Shown here: in pieces, positions 1 through 10,600 of the stretch
Position numbering within the stretch: position 1 is the stretch's first letter
Layout of the letters: each line of letters starts with the position of its first letter
DNA from: Forficula auricularia
Taxonomy: Eukaryota; Arthropoda; Insecta; Dermaptera; Forficulidae
Direction of reading: 5' to 3'
Length of the DNA stretch: 64,000 nt
NCBI GenBank assembly: GCA_024734495.1
Contig: JALMQS010000675.1
Coordinates: 62,001-126,000, forward strand
Notes under the pieces: generated by a model
What the model saw: only the letters and a program-made list of their open reading frames with translations
What the model was told of the DNA's origin: nothing
Database searches by the model: none
Made by a program: the position numbers and the translations under genes

Positions 1-183
1 CCGTAAAGTGCATATAATAATGTATAAGAGTCTGAAAAACTCTACCTTTGGAATTTAATATCTCCGGAACTATATTGTTCATAAATTTCGTTTTTAGACC
101 AATCGATGCAGAAGAATTTAAATAATAATCTGTCTAAATTTCAAAAAAATTCTAACAAAACCCATATGGGAAAACAACTACCT
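1..183 (-). repeat. Partial TIR element, AAGGTAGTTGTT family
   Basis: This is the terminal part of an element family whose ends read AGGTAGTTGTT and AACAACTACCT next to TA. Fuller copies lie at 3268-3979, 9868-10484 and 16413-17124, and partial ones at 17126-17333 and 22035-22200. The copy runs off the left edge of the window. TA at the edges suggests a Tc1/mariner-type non-autonomous element. No coding sequence was recognised in it. Confidence 0.7.
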
Positions 184-514
184 TAAAACATTGAGATTTT
201 TATGTATAATACTTACTGGAAAACATATCTGAATCAATTTGACCTGATAGTTTGTTTTTTTCTAAAATTATAATAAATTGGAAAATCTCTCTAAAACAAA
301 AGCAGATATCCAATTTTATATATTAAGATTATGGAAAAAATAATCCCAATTTTGGCATATTTTAACTCCATTTTTATCAGATATAAATTTTTCTGATTGA
401 ATGTATGTAAATGCAATCAGACATTGAACTAAAAGAAAAATTTAATAATGCTTCGTTGATAAAATTTTATAAAAATTATCTAAGGTAAACGCTCCAGTAA
501 TGGGCCACCCCTTT

Positions 515-662
515 AGGGCCGGTTGTATCTCGCAAAGTAAATGCTTTTTATCACTAACCAAGGATAGATGGTAAATGGAGGGACCATCCCAGCCCCTCCA
601 TTTACCATCTACCCTTGCTTAGTGGTAAAAAGCATTTACTTTGCGACATACAACCGGCCCTT
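515..662. repeat. Palindromic MITE, AGGGCCGGTTGTAT ends
   Basis: A near-perfect foldback of about 148 bp: the left arm starts AGGGCCGGTTGTATCTCG and the right arm is its reverse complement ending CATACAACCGGCCCT. Half of the same element recurs at 51327-51392. It is non-coding. The arms would form a long hairpin if transcribed. Confidence 0.75.
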
Positions 663-1165
663 AAAATGTCGAGAAATGAAGGGTCTTTTGTTACCTAGGG
701 CAGTGGAAGGGATAAGTGCTCATTGACTACTTCCTGCTAGGATACATTAGCACTGGAATTCAGTTCATTCCTTTACTTTGTGTCAAGTGTTTGGATTATT
801 CTGCTAAACAGACGAATATTTGTTATTGTTTTAACTTCTGATTAAGAAATCTGTTAAGGAAAGTGATTTTTTTCAACAAATAATATTTATTTATTATCCC
901 AGGTAACACACAATATCCCCAGAATATTCTAAGTTATTTAAAGGACATATATATTCCAATTATCTCCAGGAGATCCACAGAATATTTGTATGGGCGTTAA
1001 TCTTCTGAGAATATTCCAAGAATGCGCAACTAGGAATATTCCGGGAAAGGGAATTTAATGTCCTACACGAATATTTTAGTTCTAAGAAAATTCCCAGAAT
1101 ATCTACGAAGATTGAAAGATTATTCACAGGATAGTCCAATGTCCAGAAAAGATATTATCAGAATA

Positions 1166-2077
1166 CTACTGTGGGCAATAAATAGTAAGACTTTTTAATT
1201 TAAATTTCGCGCGGAAACCCATTCGTCGAAATATATTTTTTCTAGGTTGGTATGACTGTCAGTGACATCTGTGCCAAATGTCACATCAAAATAATCATTG
1301 GTGTTTAGTATACGTTTGTCTTTCTGAAGTACAAAAAGTGCATTCGGCGATTTTTACAATGAGTGAAATTATTCAACAAAGAAGTTCCATTAAATTTTGT
1401 GTGCGGAATCAAATTTCTGGTGCCGAAACGTTCAGAATGTTGCAAAAGGCCTTCGGTGATAATTGTATGCCGCGAGCAAATGTTTTTGATTGGTACAAAC
1501 TGTTCAAAGAGGGTCGAGAACGCGTTGACGACGAACAAGTAAAAAACAAGGTCCTGTTGACAGTTTTCTTCGATTATCGAGGTGTGGTGCACTCCGAATT
1601 CCTACCGACTGGCTAAACTGTCAACAAGGAATACTATTTGAGTGTTATGAGTCGTTTGCGCGAAGCTATTCGTAAAAAGAGGCCGGAATTATGGGCCGAC
1701 GACTCTTGGTTTTTGCACCACGATAATGCACCTTCGCATACTGCATTGATTATTCGTGAGTTTTTCGCCAAAAATTCAATCAATATCGTTCCACAACCAC
1801 CGTATTAACCTGATTTAGCTCCTTGTGACATCTGGCTGTCCAGCAAACTCAAACGACCGCTCCGGGGAAACCGTTTTGAGTCAATTGAAGATATTAAACG
1901 CTAATCGCTACGCGCATTGAAGGCTATTCCAGAAATTGGCTTTAACAACTGTTTCGAGAATTGGAAAAAACGTTGGCGCAAGTGTATTGAGGCCGGGGGG
2001 ATTACTTTGAGGGGGACGAAATAAAAAAAGAATTTTAAAATTAAGAACAAAGTCTTACTATTTATTGCCCACAGTAG
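1166..2077 (+). mobile_element. Mariner-like transposon, internally deleted
   Basis: Inverted repeats of about 27 bp starting CTACTGTGGGCAATAAATAG are flanked by TA on both sides, as expected for mariner. The coding part starts near 1359 (MSEIIQQRSSIKFCV) with the HTH region, then jumps after GRERVDDE to a block typical of the mariner catalytic domain (FDYRGVVHSEFLPTG, then HHDNAPSHTA and a PDLAPCD motif near 1810). The missing middle includes the first catalytic Asp. Further stops occur near 1617, 1807 and 1903. At 912 bp it is clearly shorter than a usual 1.3-kb mariner and cannot encode an active transposase. Confidence 0.88.
1359..2021 (+). pseudogene. Mariner transposase pseudogene
   Basis: N-terminal HTH-type segment (1359-1540) is joined to a C-terminal catalytic segment (1545-2021). 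Visible family motifs are FLPTG, YYLSVMSRLREA, SWFLHHDNAPSHTA (second Asp), PDLAPCD (third Asp) and a C-terminal RWRKCIEAGG-like stretch. About 140-150 residues are missing between them compared with a full mariner, judged from family knowledge. In-frame stops after LPTG, before PDLAP and in the IKR segment confirm decay. D34D type is inferred from the remaining motifs. Confidence 0.85.
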
Positions 2078-2739
2078 TATTTATAGATTATTCTTGTGCT
2101 ACCTGGGATAATGCCTGTTTAGAGACTTTAAGGAATATTTAGTACGATAATATGTATAATTCCAATTATACAGTGCATAAATGATGAAAAACTTAAAATT
2201 TCATTGCCAAAATAGGGTGGCCCATCATGGGATCACGTATTGTTCAACTGTCCCAGTAATGGGCCAGTCCGCCCCAACATAAGAACATGGTATCATTCTG
2301 AATTAAGCTTACTGTTGAGAACCTCGATCGAAACCTAACTGATTTGTACTATGAATGGTTTCAATAATGGGCAGGGCTGGACCATTGTCATTTTCTTTAA
2401 AGTTTTAGAAAAATATGAATAAAACAGATAAATTTTGTTTTTAGTTACACCTCTTTGTAATTCTATGATGTTATAGACTTGATTATTGTTCCACAATAGA
2501 TTTAATAGATGGCCCATTACTGGTAAGTTGGATAAAATAGTGGCCCATTATCAGTGCATCAGGTTGGTATATATATTTTTATTTTTGTAAATGCAACCAG
2601 TGTGCTAAAATTTCGTTTACAGGGGTAGGACAGATAATAGAATGACAGGTAAACATTTGGAAGCCGTCGAAACTCAGTTTTACTTCAATTTTTCTCTTAA
2701 CCGGCCCCATTACTAGAGTGTTTATTTACCTTACCCAGA

Positions 2740-3180
2740 AAAAAATATTCCTAGCTTCACAATATTTATTCCCTTTTTAGAAACATCTATTTAAATATAC
2801 GTGAAGCTATTTTTAAGATTAAAATTCACTAAAAGTAAAATTATAAAAACTCAACCATACGACGGGTAAGAAAAGAATCAAGTTTCGAATATTTGAGTCG
2901 AGGTTACTCCCGACGTAAACACCTGCGCGGCGTGCCGCATGTTGACAGGCCCATCTATCAATAGACGAGGCGCCATGCAGTAAACGCGATCGGAACAACA
3001 GACATTGCATTTAGGATCTCTTACCGGGCGATTCCGCCTTACATCCCCCAGAGCTCTATACTGATCTCTTTTCCCAGCAGGTTCCAGGGGACCGGGTCGT
3101 GGGGACTGATTACCGTCACGTCGAGAAAATCCCTTAATTGCAAGTCTTATCTCAAGTTGAACCACGTAACCCTCTGACTG
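2740..3180. other. Unassigned segment with a higher-GC island
   Basis: From about 2880 to 3170 the base composition is visibly richer in G and C than its surroundings (for example CCTGCGCGGCGTGCCGC). A 95-codon frame on the minus strand (2878-3165) covers it, but its product resembles nothing I recognise. It could be the relic of an older element with a different composition. No splice, TIR or repeat partner was found in the window. Confidence 0.3.
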
Positions 3181-3183
3181 AGT

Positions 3184-3979
3184 TGAATAGAGAACCTCCT
3201 CCTTTTTTTGAAGTCGGTTAAAAATACTAGAAATTCTTTCATTCTCTCCTTAGACAATATTCCATTAAGGTAGTTGTTTCGCGACAATACTTGCAAAAAG
3301 TTAATGCTAGAGTATATAGAACAGACAATAAGAATTCATAATTCATAAGCCCAAAACTTTTTGCTGCTTATGTACCACTACTAGCCAATCCCGTGCTCGT
3401 TTGACAAATCTGGCACCATTGTAAGAGATTGAATATTTTTATATTAAAATGACAGATAAAATTCATTTTAAATTTCTATAAAAATCGTTTTGTTATTTTT
3501 TAACAAATGTAATCAACGCCTACGTTACACCTTATGAAAATTATAATTTTGAAAAAATCTAAGGCATGCATCTTTCGCTGGTTAAATAAATGCGCTGTTG
3601 CCAAATTGTTTTTAGCCTAAATTGTTTTTTATACATTTTTAATTATTTATTCCTTATTATCTCCGTTTATGTGTTGTAACTATGAATCAAAATTGTCTTA
3701 AAATATGTATTGGCTATTGTTTAATGCTGGTTTAGTTTTTTATAAAAATGGTAAGAACGGTTTCTTAATTATAATTAAATATGTATGTAAATTTTCCGAT
3801 ATCCCGTATAGTGCAATGTTAAAGAACCCGAAAAACTCGATTTTTGAAATTAAATATCTCCGGAACTGTATTGTTCATAAATTTCGTTTTGCCATCAATC
3901 GATGCACAAGTATTTTAATAATAATATATCTAATTTTCAGAAAAATCCTAAGAAAACGCATTTGGCGGAACAACTACCT
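3184..3979 (+). repeat. AAGGTAGTTGTT element plus shared 5' flank (copy A)
   Basis: The TIR element itself spans 3268-3979: it begins AGGTAGTTGTTTCGCGACAA, ends GGAACAACTACCT and has TA at each side. The 84 bp before it (TTGAATAGAGAACCTCCTCC and on) are also identical to the sequence before copy B at 16325, so a block larger than the element was copied. Right flanks differ. It is about 712 bp and has no recognisable coding sequence. Confidence 0.75.
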
Positions 3980-4337
3980 TAAGTGTTTTTTTTTATCTTT
4001 TGTCTTTTAGCGTCGGTAAGAATACAATGATGCCAGTTCCAAGAAACGACGCAGTGAAAATATTTTTTCCTTTCTGCGCATGTGACAGTAGGGGAAAGAG
4101 CGAACTGCATATGAGCTATATTAGGGAACGTCCTTAAATCATATTATAGGCTCACTTTTATTTACATTTTTCAAAGCTTAAGTTTTTCCACTAGTTTATT
4201 GTAAACATTGTAAATACACATGCTGCCTGAAATCGCCAAAAACGTGCATATCTACTATTAGGAAGGTGGAAATTTTATGATTAGGCAGATATAAAAGGGT
4301 CACCCTTTACATAATATAATCGTGTGTCAATATTATG

Positions 4338-4478
4338 TTATTGGAATTAGGTGTACACCGTCTTTGGAATTATTTTGAAATTCATTAGATAATGCCCCTT
4401 CATCTATTGTCTTATAATTGGAAATGAAAGTGGAATTAGGTGTACACGATATTAGGTCGCGGTTTACCCCTCGGTTGT
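4338..4478. repeat. GGTGTACA palindromic MITE, copy 1
   Basis: One of four copies of a roughly 120-145-bp foldback MITE with inner arms GGAATTAGGTGTACA and TGTACACGAT and an outer end CGGTTTACCCCTCG. The left outer end is degenerate here. Better copies are at 11119-11228, 19730-19847 and 57314-57458. Confidence 0.7.
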
Positions 4479-4663
4479 ACCGCTCTCTTCAAACTTTTTG
4501 ACCCATGTTCTAATGCTTGGCGCATCATTTTAGTGGCGAAAACCTCGAATCTTCTTCTACGCGCTACAGTCCTCGAATGACCGTTTTTGTAAAACTCTCG
4601 CACGCACAACGCGAAACGCTCCATAGCGACTGAATTCCCAAAAGCCAGACAACCGATTGACAT
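4436..4663 (-). pseudogene. HTH N-terminal remnant of a mariner-related transposase
   Basis: A 75-residue frame contains ERFALCVREFYKNGHSRTVA, which looks like the N-terminal HTH segment (DUF4817-type) of mariner-related transposases. The same type of N-terminus is seen better preserved at 29644. Only a short fragment remains, with no catalytic domain in phase, and it overlaps a MITE edge. Family assignment is by motif resemblance only. Confidence 0.45.
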
Positions 4664-5164
4664 ACCCCCCGCACCCCTCGGACTTGTTGCGTTCGCAAAG
4701 TAAGCTAAACAAATACCGGGTGAGTTTTTTATCTTGAGACAGTCTTATAACTCAAAAAAAAGTGTATTATATAAAAAAAGTTTGTTTATATCGAGGGGGA
4801 AACTAAACTAAGCTATTGTTTGTCGACCTAGAACATGCTTTCAAGGGTATTTCGAGGTCAAGTTCTGTTTTGTAAATAGAAATAGAAGTCTCCTTAATCT
4901 ACCAAAAAAAACTGAACAACTTTCATTAGAACTATTTTTTTAAACGACATCAAATAAACAAAATACATGAATTAATTAGATCTCAAAAAATTCGTAATAA
5001 TTATTTTTAACAATTATTTAACTTAATTATCAAATAATAATGGTTAAATAATTAATTAATAAATAAATAATCATTAAATCGAAAAGTCACAACAATGAAA
5101 ATAAGTGTTTAAAATGATATTATAAGTTTGTTATACTCAGATTCAAGAGATTATTTTTTACTAG

Positions 5165-5640
5165 AAGCGAGCAATTAAACTAATAGGAGAACCGGCTCTA
5201 ACCAACTCACTCGACTCCCTGGCTCACCGAAGAACCGTTTCTGCCCTTTCCCTGTACTACAGATACTATCACGGTGTCTGTTCAGTCGAGCTGAAATCAA
5301 TTATCCCCCCTAATGCCCTCTTTACGCGAAACACGCGGTTTTCTAACGCTCAGCACCCCTTCGCTGTCAAATTGGATAAAATTCGAACAAGCGCTTTCGC
5401 CAACTCTTTTATCCCTTTGACCTCCAGAGACTGGAACTCGCTCCCTGCCACCATCTTTCCCGCGACCTACAACCTTCAGCTATTTAAGACCCGTATCCAC
5501 AGATACCTTCGACCCCCGCCCAACCCATAAAATTCTTTCTTCTTCTTTTCACGATGGAGGGGCCAACCCAGGCCTTTAGGGGTTGCACCTTTTTTGGTGT
5601 AACTCCTTCTCTCATCATTATCATAAAAAAAAAAAAAAAA
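5165..5640 (+). mobile_element. 5'-truncated LINE, 3' end with poly(A)
   Basis: Translation near 5195-5525 gives the C-terminal region of a non-LTR retrotransposon: a SLAHRRTVSALSLYYRYYHG segment, then TSRDWNSLPATIFPATYNLQ and LFKTRIHRYLRPPP before a stop. A 3' UTR and a 16-base A tail follow. Nearly the same sequence, in reverse, forms the LINE at 24602-25440. The clade (Jockey/CR1-like) is a guess from the WNSLP motif. 5' truncation with a poly(A) end is the normal outcome of target-primed reverse transcription. Confidence 0.85.
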
Positions 5641-5653
5641 CTTAATAGAACTA

Positions 5654-7301
5654 CACTCGGGAGCAGCTAAATCGACTCAACCTCTAAGCGCGCATACAAA
5701 GTTGTTTTTCTTTTAAATGGCCAAGCCGATATTTATAAAATAAATATATCTTTAAAGCTTATTTATTTATCTTTATATTGATATCAATTTCAAGCAAATC
5801 TGCTCATTACTTTTTAAATTATGTGATCTGAATGGCTGAACTGGAAAAATTGCTGTTCCTAGCTGCCGCTACTTGTTAGTTACAATTTCCTTATAAAAAC
5901 CAATGTAACCAATTATTCTTATTAATCGATTTTCAGCAATTGACCTGAACACATCTACGCAAATTGACACAATTGTTTTTAGAAAATCATGGATACTAAG
6001 CCAGAAGTTGCCGCTCAAGTTGTTGCTCTGTTGGAACAGAGCCTTAGCCAAAGAGAAGTTGCTCGTCAATTGAACTTAAGTCAGTCTACTGTCTCAAGGG
6101 TCTACAGAAGGTTTCAGGAGACTGGTGCCTTCACTCGGAGACCGAATACCCGCCGCCACCGGTGCACGTCTGAGAGGGATGACCGTTTTATTGTCACGAC
6201 GTCTCTCCGAAACCGCCACCTCACTGGTGTCGATGTCCAGCAGCAGCTGAGAGAAGTTCGAGGTCTGGCTGTCAGTCGGTGGACAGTCAGAAGACGCTTG
6301 AAGGAAGCCAACCTCACTTGCAGAAGACCTGCCTCTGGGCCAAAATTAACCTCACGTCACCGTCAAGCTCGACTTCAATTTGCTCGAGAGCATCTCAATT
6401 GGAGTATCGACCAATGGCGGGCTGTCCTTTTCACAGATGAGTGTAGAGTGTGCATTCATGGAAGTGACAGGAGAAGTCGGGTCTACAGGCGTCAGGGAGA
6501 GCGATTTTCTCAATGCTGTTTCTCTCAAACAGTGTCACATGGTGGTGGTTCCTGCATGATTTGGGGTGGCATTTCTCTGGAGGGAAAAACAGATATTGTT
6601 TTTGTGCCTGGTGGAGGCCGGGGAGGGGGTCTAACAGCTGACCGTTACATTGCTGACATTCTTCTGCATCATGTTGTTCCTTATAAAGGATTTATTGGGG
6701 AAAATTTTTTACTGATGCATGATAATGCCCGGTGCCACACTGCGATGGTCACTCGGCAATACATGACCGAAGTCGCTATCCACACCATAGAGTGGCCAGC
6801 GCTCAGCCCAGACATGAATCCCATCGAACATATGTGGGACCACCTCAAACAAAGGGTTCGAGCCAGAAATTCGGTACCTTCGACCATTGATGAGCTTAAG
6901 ACAGCTTTGTTAGATGAATGGGAAGGCATCCCTCAAGATTTTATAAAAAAACTCATCAGGTCGATGCAGGATCGCATGCGGGCTGTTATAAAAGCTAGAG
7001 GGGGCAACACAAATTATTAAGAAAATAAATTTTCTTTGTTATGTTTAAAATGTCAATTTTATTTTAATTTTGAACATCCCTACTTTTCCTTTCCTTTACA
7101 CCCTTTTTTCCTTTCATTGTCATTCAGATCACATAATTTAAAAAGTAATGAGCCGATTTGCTTGAAATTGATATCAATATAAAGCTAAATAAATAAGCTT
7201 TAAAGATATATTTATTTTATAAATATCGGCTTGGCCATTTAAAAGAAAAACGACTTTGTATGCGCGCTTAGAGGTTGAGTCGATTTAGCTGCTCCCGAGT
7301 G
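5654..7301 (+). mobile_element. Full-length Tc1-like transposon, apparently intact
   Basis: The element starts CACTCGGGAGCAGC and ends with its inverse, with a TA duplication at 5652-5653 and 7302-7303. The inverted repeats are about 180 bp (5654-5833 and 7122-7301) and nearly identical by eye. The homologous site in another copy of the host element (near 21195, reverse strand) is unoccupied, which supports the borders. It encodes one uninterrupted 343-residue transposase. Length 1648 bp is normal for a Tc1 element with long TIRs. Confidence 0.93.
5989..7020 (+). CDS. Tc1-like transposase, DD34E, intact
   Basis: Cut-and-paste DNA transposase acting in the nucleus on its own terminal repeats. 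Residues about 8-55 form a paired-type HTH (SLSQREVARQLNLSQSTVSR), and a second HTH region (about 60-120) leads into the DDE domain. Catalytic residues are visible: D150 in FTDECRV, D245 in MHDNARCHTA and E280 in SPDMNPIEHMWD, with 34 residues between the last two. Length, 343 aa, fits the family. The start ATG is the first in the frame. There is no stop or frameshift. A Gly-rich stretch (PGGGRGGG, about 207-214) is slightly unusual. It sits between long inverted repeats, so the copy could be functional. Activity is not shown. Confidence 0.95.
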   Translation: MDTKPEVAAQVVALLEQSLSQREVARQLNLSQSTVSRVYRRFQETGAFTRRPNTRRHRCTSERDDRFIVTTSLRNRHLTGVDVQQQLREVRGLAVSRWTVRRRLKEANLTCRRPASGPKLTSRHRQARLQFAREHLNWSIDQWRAVLFTDECRVCIHGSDRRSRVYRRQGERFSQCCFSQTVSHGGGSCMIWGGISLEGKTDIVFVPGGGRGGGLTADRYIADILLHHVVPYKGFIGENFLLMHDNARCHTAMVTRQYMTEVAIHTIEWPALSPDMNPIEHMWDHLKQRVRARNSVPSTIDELKTALLDEWEGIPQDFIKKLIRSMQDRMRAVIKARGGNTNY

Positions 7302-7384
7302 TAGTTAAAATTCTTGAGTTAAAAAAAGTTTATTTCTCATGTCAATCTAGTAGATAGTTATATCGTATTACCATAATAAAAATG

Positions 7385-7610
7385 GACCATTTTTTTGTTG
7401 AAGACAGAATTGAAATGGTGAATGTGGAAGAAGTGTTATGGGGTTGCCATTGAAATGAATGCCGAGCGTTTTCCTGATAGGAATATACCCTCACAAGCTT
7501 CATTTTATTGTGTTGTAAAAAACAGGAAATGTAAAGACTAAGAAGAAACTGGAACAGGCCAAAATAAGGAAATTGTAACTGGAATTCATCCAGAAGACTT
7601 GTGATAAATT
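7385..7610 (+). pseudogene. N-terminal transposase remnant in the CCGGGTGAG element
   Basis: Reading with frameshifts gives FFVEDRIEMVNVEEVLWG, then NAERFPDRNIPSQASFY and EETGTGQ. This is the shape of the N-terminal HTH segment (DUF4817-type) of mariner-related transposases. A matching relic with AERFPDRNTLSRTSSYRVV lies on the minus strand of the clean copy (about 56268-56480). No catalytic part remains in any copy. This ties the long-TIR element to that transposase group by inference. Confidence 0.55.
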
Positions 7611-8084
7611 CTAGAATGTCACAGAACAGTGTCGAAAAATTATTAAATTATTAATTATTATTAAATTATTTATTTAATAATTAATTATTTAATCATTATT
7701 ATTTGATAATTAAGTTAAATAATTGTTAAAAATAATTATTACGAATCTTTTTTTGAGATCTATTGATTCATGTATTTTGTTTATTTGATGTCGTATAAAA
7801 AAATAGTTCTTATGAAAGTTGTTCAGTTTTTTTTGTAGATTAAGTAGACATATAGAAAAATATAGGGTTCTATTTAAAAAACAGAACTTGATATTGAAAT
7901 ACCCTTGAAAGCTTGTTCTACGCCGACAAACAATAGCGTAGCTTAGTTTCCCTCTCGATATAACCAAATTTTTATTTGTAACTTTTTTCCATATAATGTT
8001 TTTGAGTTATAAGACTACCTCATGAGCGTAGTTTAGTTTCCCCCTCGATATAAACAAAAATCGAGTGAAATCAATGCTTTATCT

Positions 8085-8710
8085 GTGAACGGACCCTAGA
8101 AGAAATAAGCCCGGTTCATTTTTTTGACACATTAAAAAATATCATCAGCCCAAGATAATTTCCAAATTTTTTAGAAACACTTCTAAGTATAGAAAAAAAA
8201 ACATTATTTTTAAAACCTAATTAATTGCAAATAAAAATACAATTTTCAAATTTACTACATAAATAAAATAGAAAAAATTGCTAGTACGTAATTAAAAAAA
8301 AAGTGGATTTTCAAGCTCGTGTAAATTTAATGCCCTGGTTAACAACACTTGTACATTAATATTTACCCATTAAACAACAATCTAAGATTATTTTTAGAAA
8401 ACAAGTTGCTTGGCAATGTCAAGTTGTAAGTTTGAAAGATGTTTAAAAAAAAATCATGCATAGTTATTAAAAAAAAAATCAATTGATTTAATTTAATTTT
8501 TTTTTGTTAGACAAATTTTCAGTTTTTATTTCAACGCCTGAACAGAAGATTATGGAATGTATGTATTATATATTATTATTTTTATAAATGTTTAAGTTAA
8601 CAAAGAACATTTTTAAATTAATTTAAAAAAAATGGTTAAAGCCATTTTTCAGAAAATAAAATTTAAAATAAAAAAACTTGAATGGGGTCGGGGAGTAAAG
8701 GGATCTTCCG
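8085..8710. other. AT-rich stretch, nothing recognised
   Basis: Dense A/T homopolymer runs and short direct repeats. No frame above background, no inverted repeat and no splice signals could be tied to either gene. Confidence 0.4.
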
Positions 8711-8713
8711 TAC

Positions 8714-9633
8714 ACTGAAAAAACGATATATTTATAGTTAAGAAATTATATTTGATATGAATAGATGGTGAAGTTAATTATGGAGAAATCGATATCTGTT
8801 CAATATGAATAAATGATATACGTATTTTAAGTATTCTCATATTTTTGGAGCAATTCTAGATATATTAATAGTTAAGATGCCGCTATTTGAACCAAGCAAC
8901 AATAAGTAAATTATGAAAATATTGTTATTTGAGTAAAATAGTGGAATAGTTAAATTTAATAGTTGGGTATTTAAATGGTATAATACGTAATTACGACAAG
9001 AAATGATATAAACTTGAATATTTTTTATTTATAATAAATACGATATATGTATTTCTGACTAGAAGATGTATATATTCATTTGATGTAGAATCTACAATAT
9101 TCAATCAAATGAATTATATAAATATTTATTTTAATTATTCATTTGGTTGAATTAATTAGATAAAAATTTGTATTATCATATTTAAGATACACGGTAATCT
9201 AATTTTAATATATATTAATATTTCTTCTAATAGTGGGTTTTAAAATAAAAAAAAAAAAAAAAAAACAATAATGTAAACAAAATTTTTGTTAATTTTTTTT
9301 AAAAATATCTTAAATATTAAGAAATCACTATTTGCAAAAAAATCTAAGTAGTTTTATGATAAAAAAAAACAAAACATTCGTTTAGATATAATAAGAGGTT
9401 TGACTAGAAGTAAACAAGAGATTCATTTGATATTAAGAGATATCTAATAGAATAAAATAGATCATTCAAGTATATAATATATTTGGATTAAATACCTAAA
9501 AATTTGGTCATATTTGAAATGATTTCGATATATCTTGATTATTAATAAAATATCTTTGGAATAAATAAGGGTTCATTAAAAATGCTCAACTCTATCAATA
9601 TATTTATTATAAATAAATTGTTTATTCAGTGTA
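8714..9633. repeat. Candidate AT-rich TIR element, ACACTGAA ends
   Basis: The left end ACACTGAAAAAACGATATAT is mirrored by a right end of similar sequence ending TTCAGTGT (about 80% over 25 bp by eye). The interior is very AT-rich with many ATATTTGAT-like variants and an A19 run near 9248. No coding sequence. The call rests on the ends alone. Confidence 0.4.
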
Positions 9634-9867
9634 TTTACGATTATTATGGAAATATAATAAAGAAAATTAAATTCTTGATAAATACGGAAAATTTTAAAAA
9701 TTCATTATTTTTTTTTTAATATCGGGGGGGGGGGGGGGGGGGGCGTAGAATAATCAGAAATTCTGGTTTGGTCAATTTGAATCAAAACCTTGCTGTGATA
9801 TTTAGAGATGATAAATATTAGGGTAATTCAAATATAAACGAGCCTTTTGAAATATATTTGATATTTA

Positions 9868-10484
9868 AGGTAGTTGTTTCGCGACAATGCTAGCAAAAAG
9901 TTAATGCTAGAGTATATAGAACAGACAATAAGGATTCATAATTCATACGCCCAAAACTTTTTGCTGTTTATGTACTGCTACTAGCCAATCCCGTGCTCGT
10001 TTGACAAATCTGGCAACACTGTCCGAGCTTGAATATTTTTATCATATAAATGACAATGGCTGAAGTGAAATAACGTCAAAAAGTACTAAAGTTAATCCAC
10101 TTTTTAGGTTAACTATATACATTGATGCCAGCTTTTAGTGTAAATTTTTCATTATTTATTCATTATTATCTCAGAAACTGTGTTGTAACTATGAATTAAA
10201 ATTCTCTTAACGAATGTATTAGTTATTGTTTAATGTTGGTTTAGTTTTTTTAACCATGGTAAGGAGAGTTTCTTAATTATAATTAAGTATGTATGTAAAC
10301 TTTCCGATATTCTGTATAGTGCAATGTATAAGAGACTGAAAAACTCTATATTTGGAATTTAATATCTCCGGAACTATATTATTCATAAATTTTGTTTTTA
10401 CACCAATCGATGCAGAAGAATTTAAATAACCTATCTAAATTTCAAAAAAATCCTAATAAAACCCTTAAGGGTGAAACAACTACA
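9868..10484 (+). repeat. AAGGTAGTTGTT element, copy C
   Basis: Starts AGGTAGTTGTTTCGCGACAA after TA and ends AACAACTAC with the last bases changed. It is shorter than copy A because of internal deletion, and it lacks the 84-bp flank shared by copies A and B. This shows that the TIR unit moves on its own. Confidence 0.7.
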
Positions 10485-10504
10485 TTGAGAAGAAAACACA
10501 CTTT

Positions 10505-10600
10505 ATACTTATTTTTCTACGTAGTTCCCCTTCTTATTAATGTATTTTTCCCGTCGAACAGGTAGTTTTTTCATGCCGATTTCGAAGAATGACTTCAAAA
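10505..10600 (-). pseudogene. Mariner-like transposase C-terminal scrap
   Basis: The minus strand reads FFEIGMKKLPVRREKYINKK followed by GNYVEK and a stop, the usual form of a mariner C-terminus. No upstream catalytic part is recognisable. Probably a remnant of an old insertion. Confidence 0.4.

Larger units (their letters stand above)
894..2111. mobile_element. TIR element with TTATCCCAGGTA ends, split by a mariner
   Basis: The left end TTATCCCAGGTA is mirrored on the right by TACCTGGGATAA. The 270 bp between the left end and the mariner hold AGAATATTC-like repeats and no coding frame. The mariner 1166-2077 splits it. Class unknown. Confidence 0.5.
483..2731. mobile_element. Outer TIR element hosting nested insertions
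   Basis: The ends are imperfect inverted repeats, AGGTAAACGCTCCAGTAATG on the left and its counterpart ending TTTACCT on the right, each next to TA. The motif CAGTAATGGGCC recurs inside near 494 and 2253, with variants near 2512 and 2541. Within it sit a palindromic MITE (515-662) and a second TIR element (894-2111), which itself holds a mariner (1166-2077). No transposase of its own is visible, so it is non-autonomous or internally replaced. The TA duplication is inferred from the edges only. Confidence 0.6.
4716..8030. mobile_element. Long-TIR CCGGGTGAG element, copy 1, split by a LINE and a Tc1
   Basis: The left half (4716-5164) begins CCGGGTGAGTTTTTTATC after TA and matches the clean copy at 55851-57093. 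It is then interrupted by a LINE 3' fragment (5165-5640) and a Tc1 (5654-7301). The right half (7304-8030) carries the inverted arm, but its outermost CTCACCCGG end is lost. Residual coding sequence at 7385-7610 belongs to this element. Confidence 0.75.

Noticed and set aside
2878..3165. 95-codon minus-strand frame in a GC-richer island
   Set aside because: No similarity recognised and no splice sites; composition alone is not enough for a gene.
3705..4010. 101-codon plus-strand frame
   Set aside because: Falls across the AAGGTAGTTGTT element, is Ile/Lys/Phe-rich as expected by chance, and is not kept open in the other copies.
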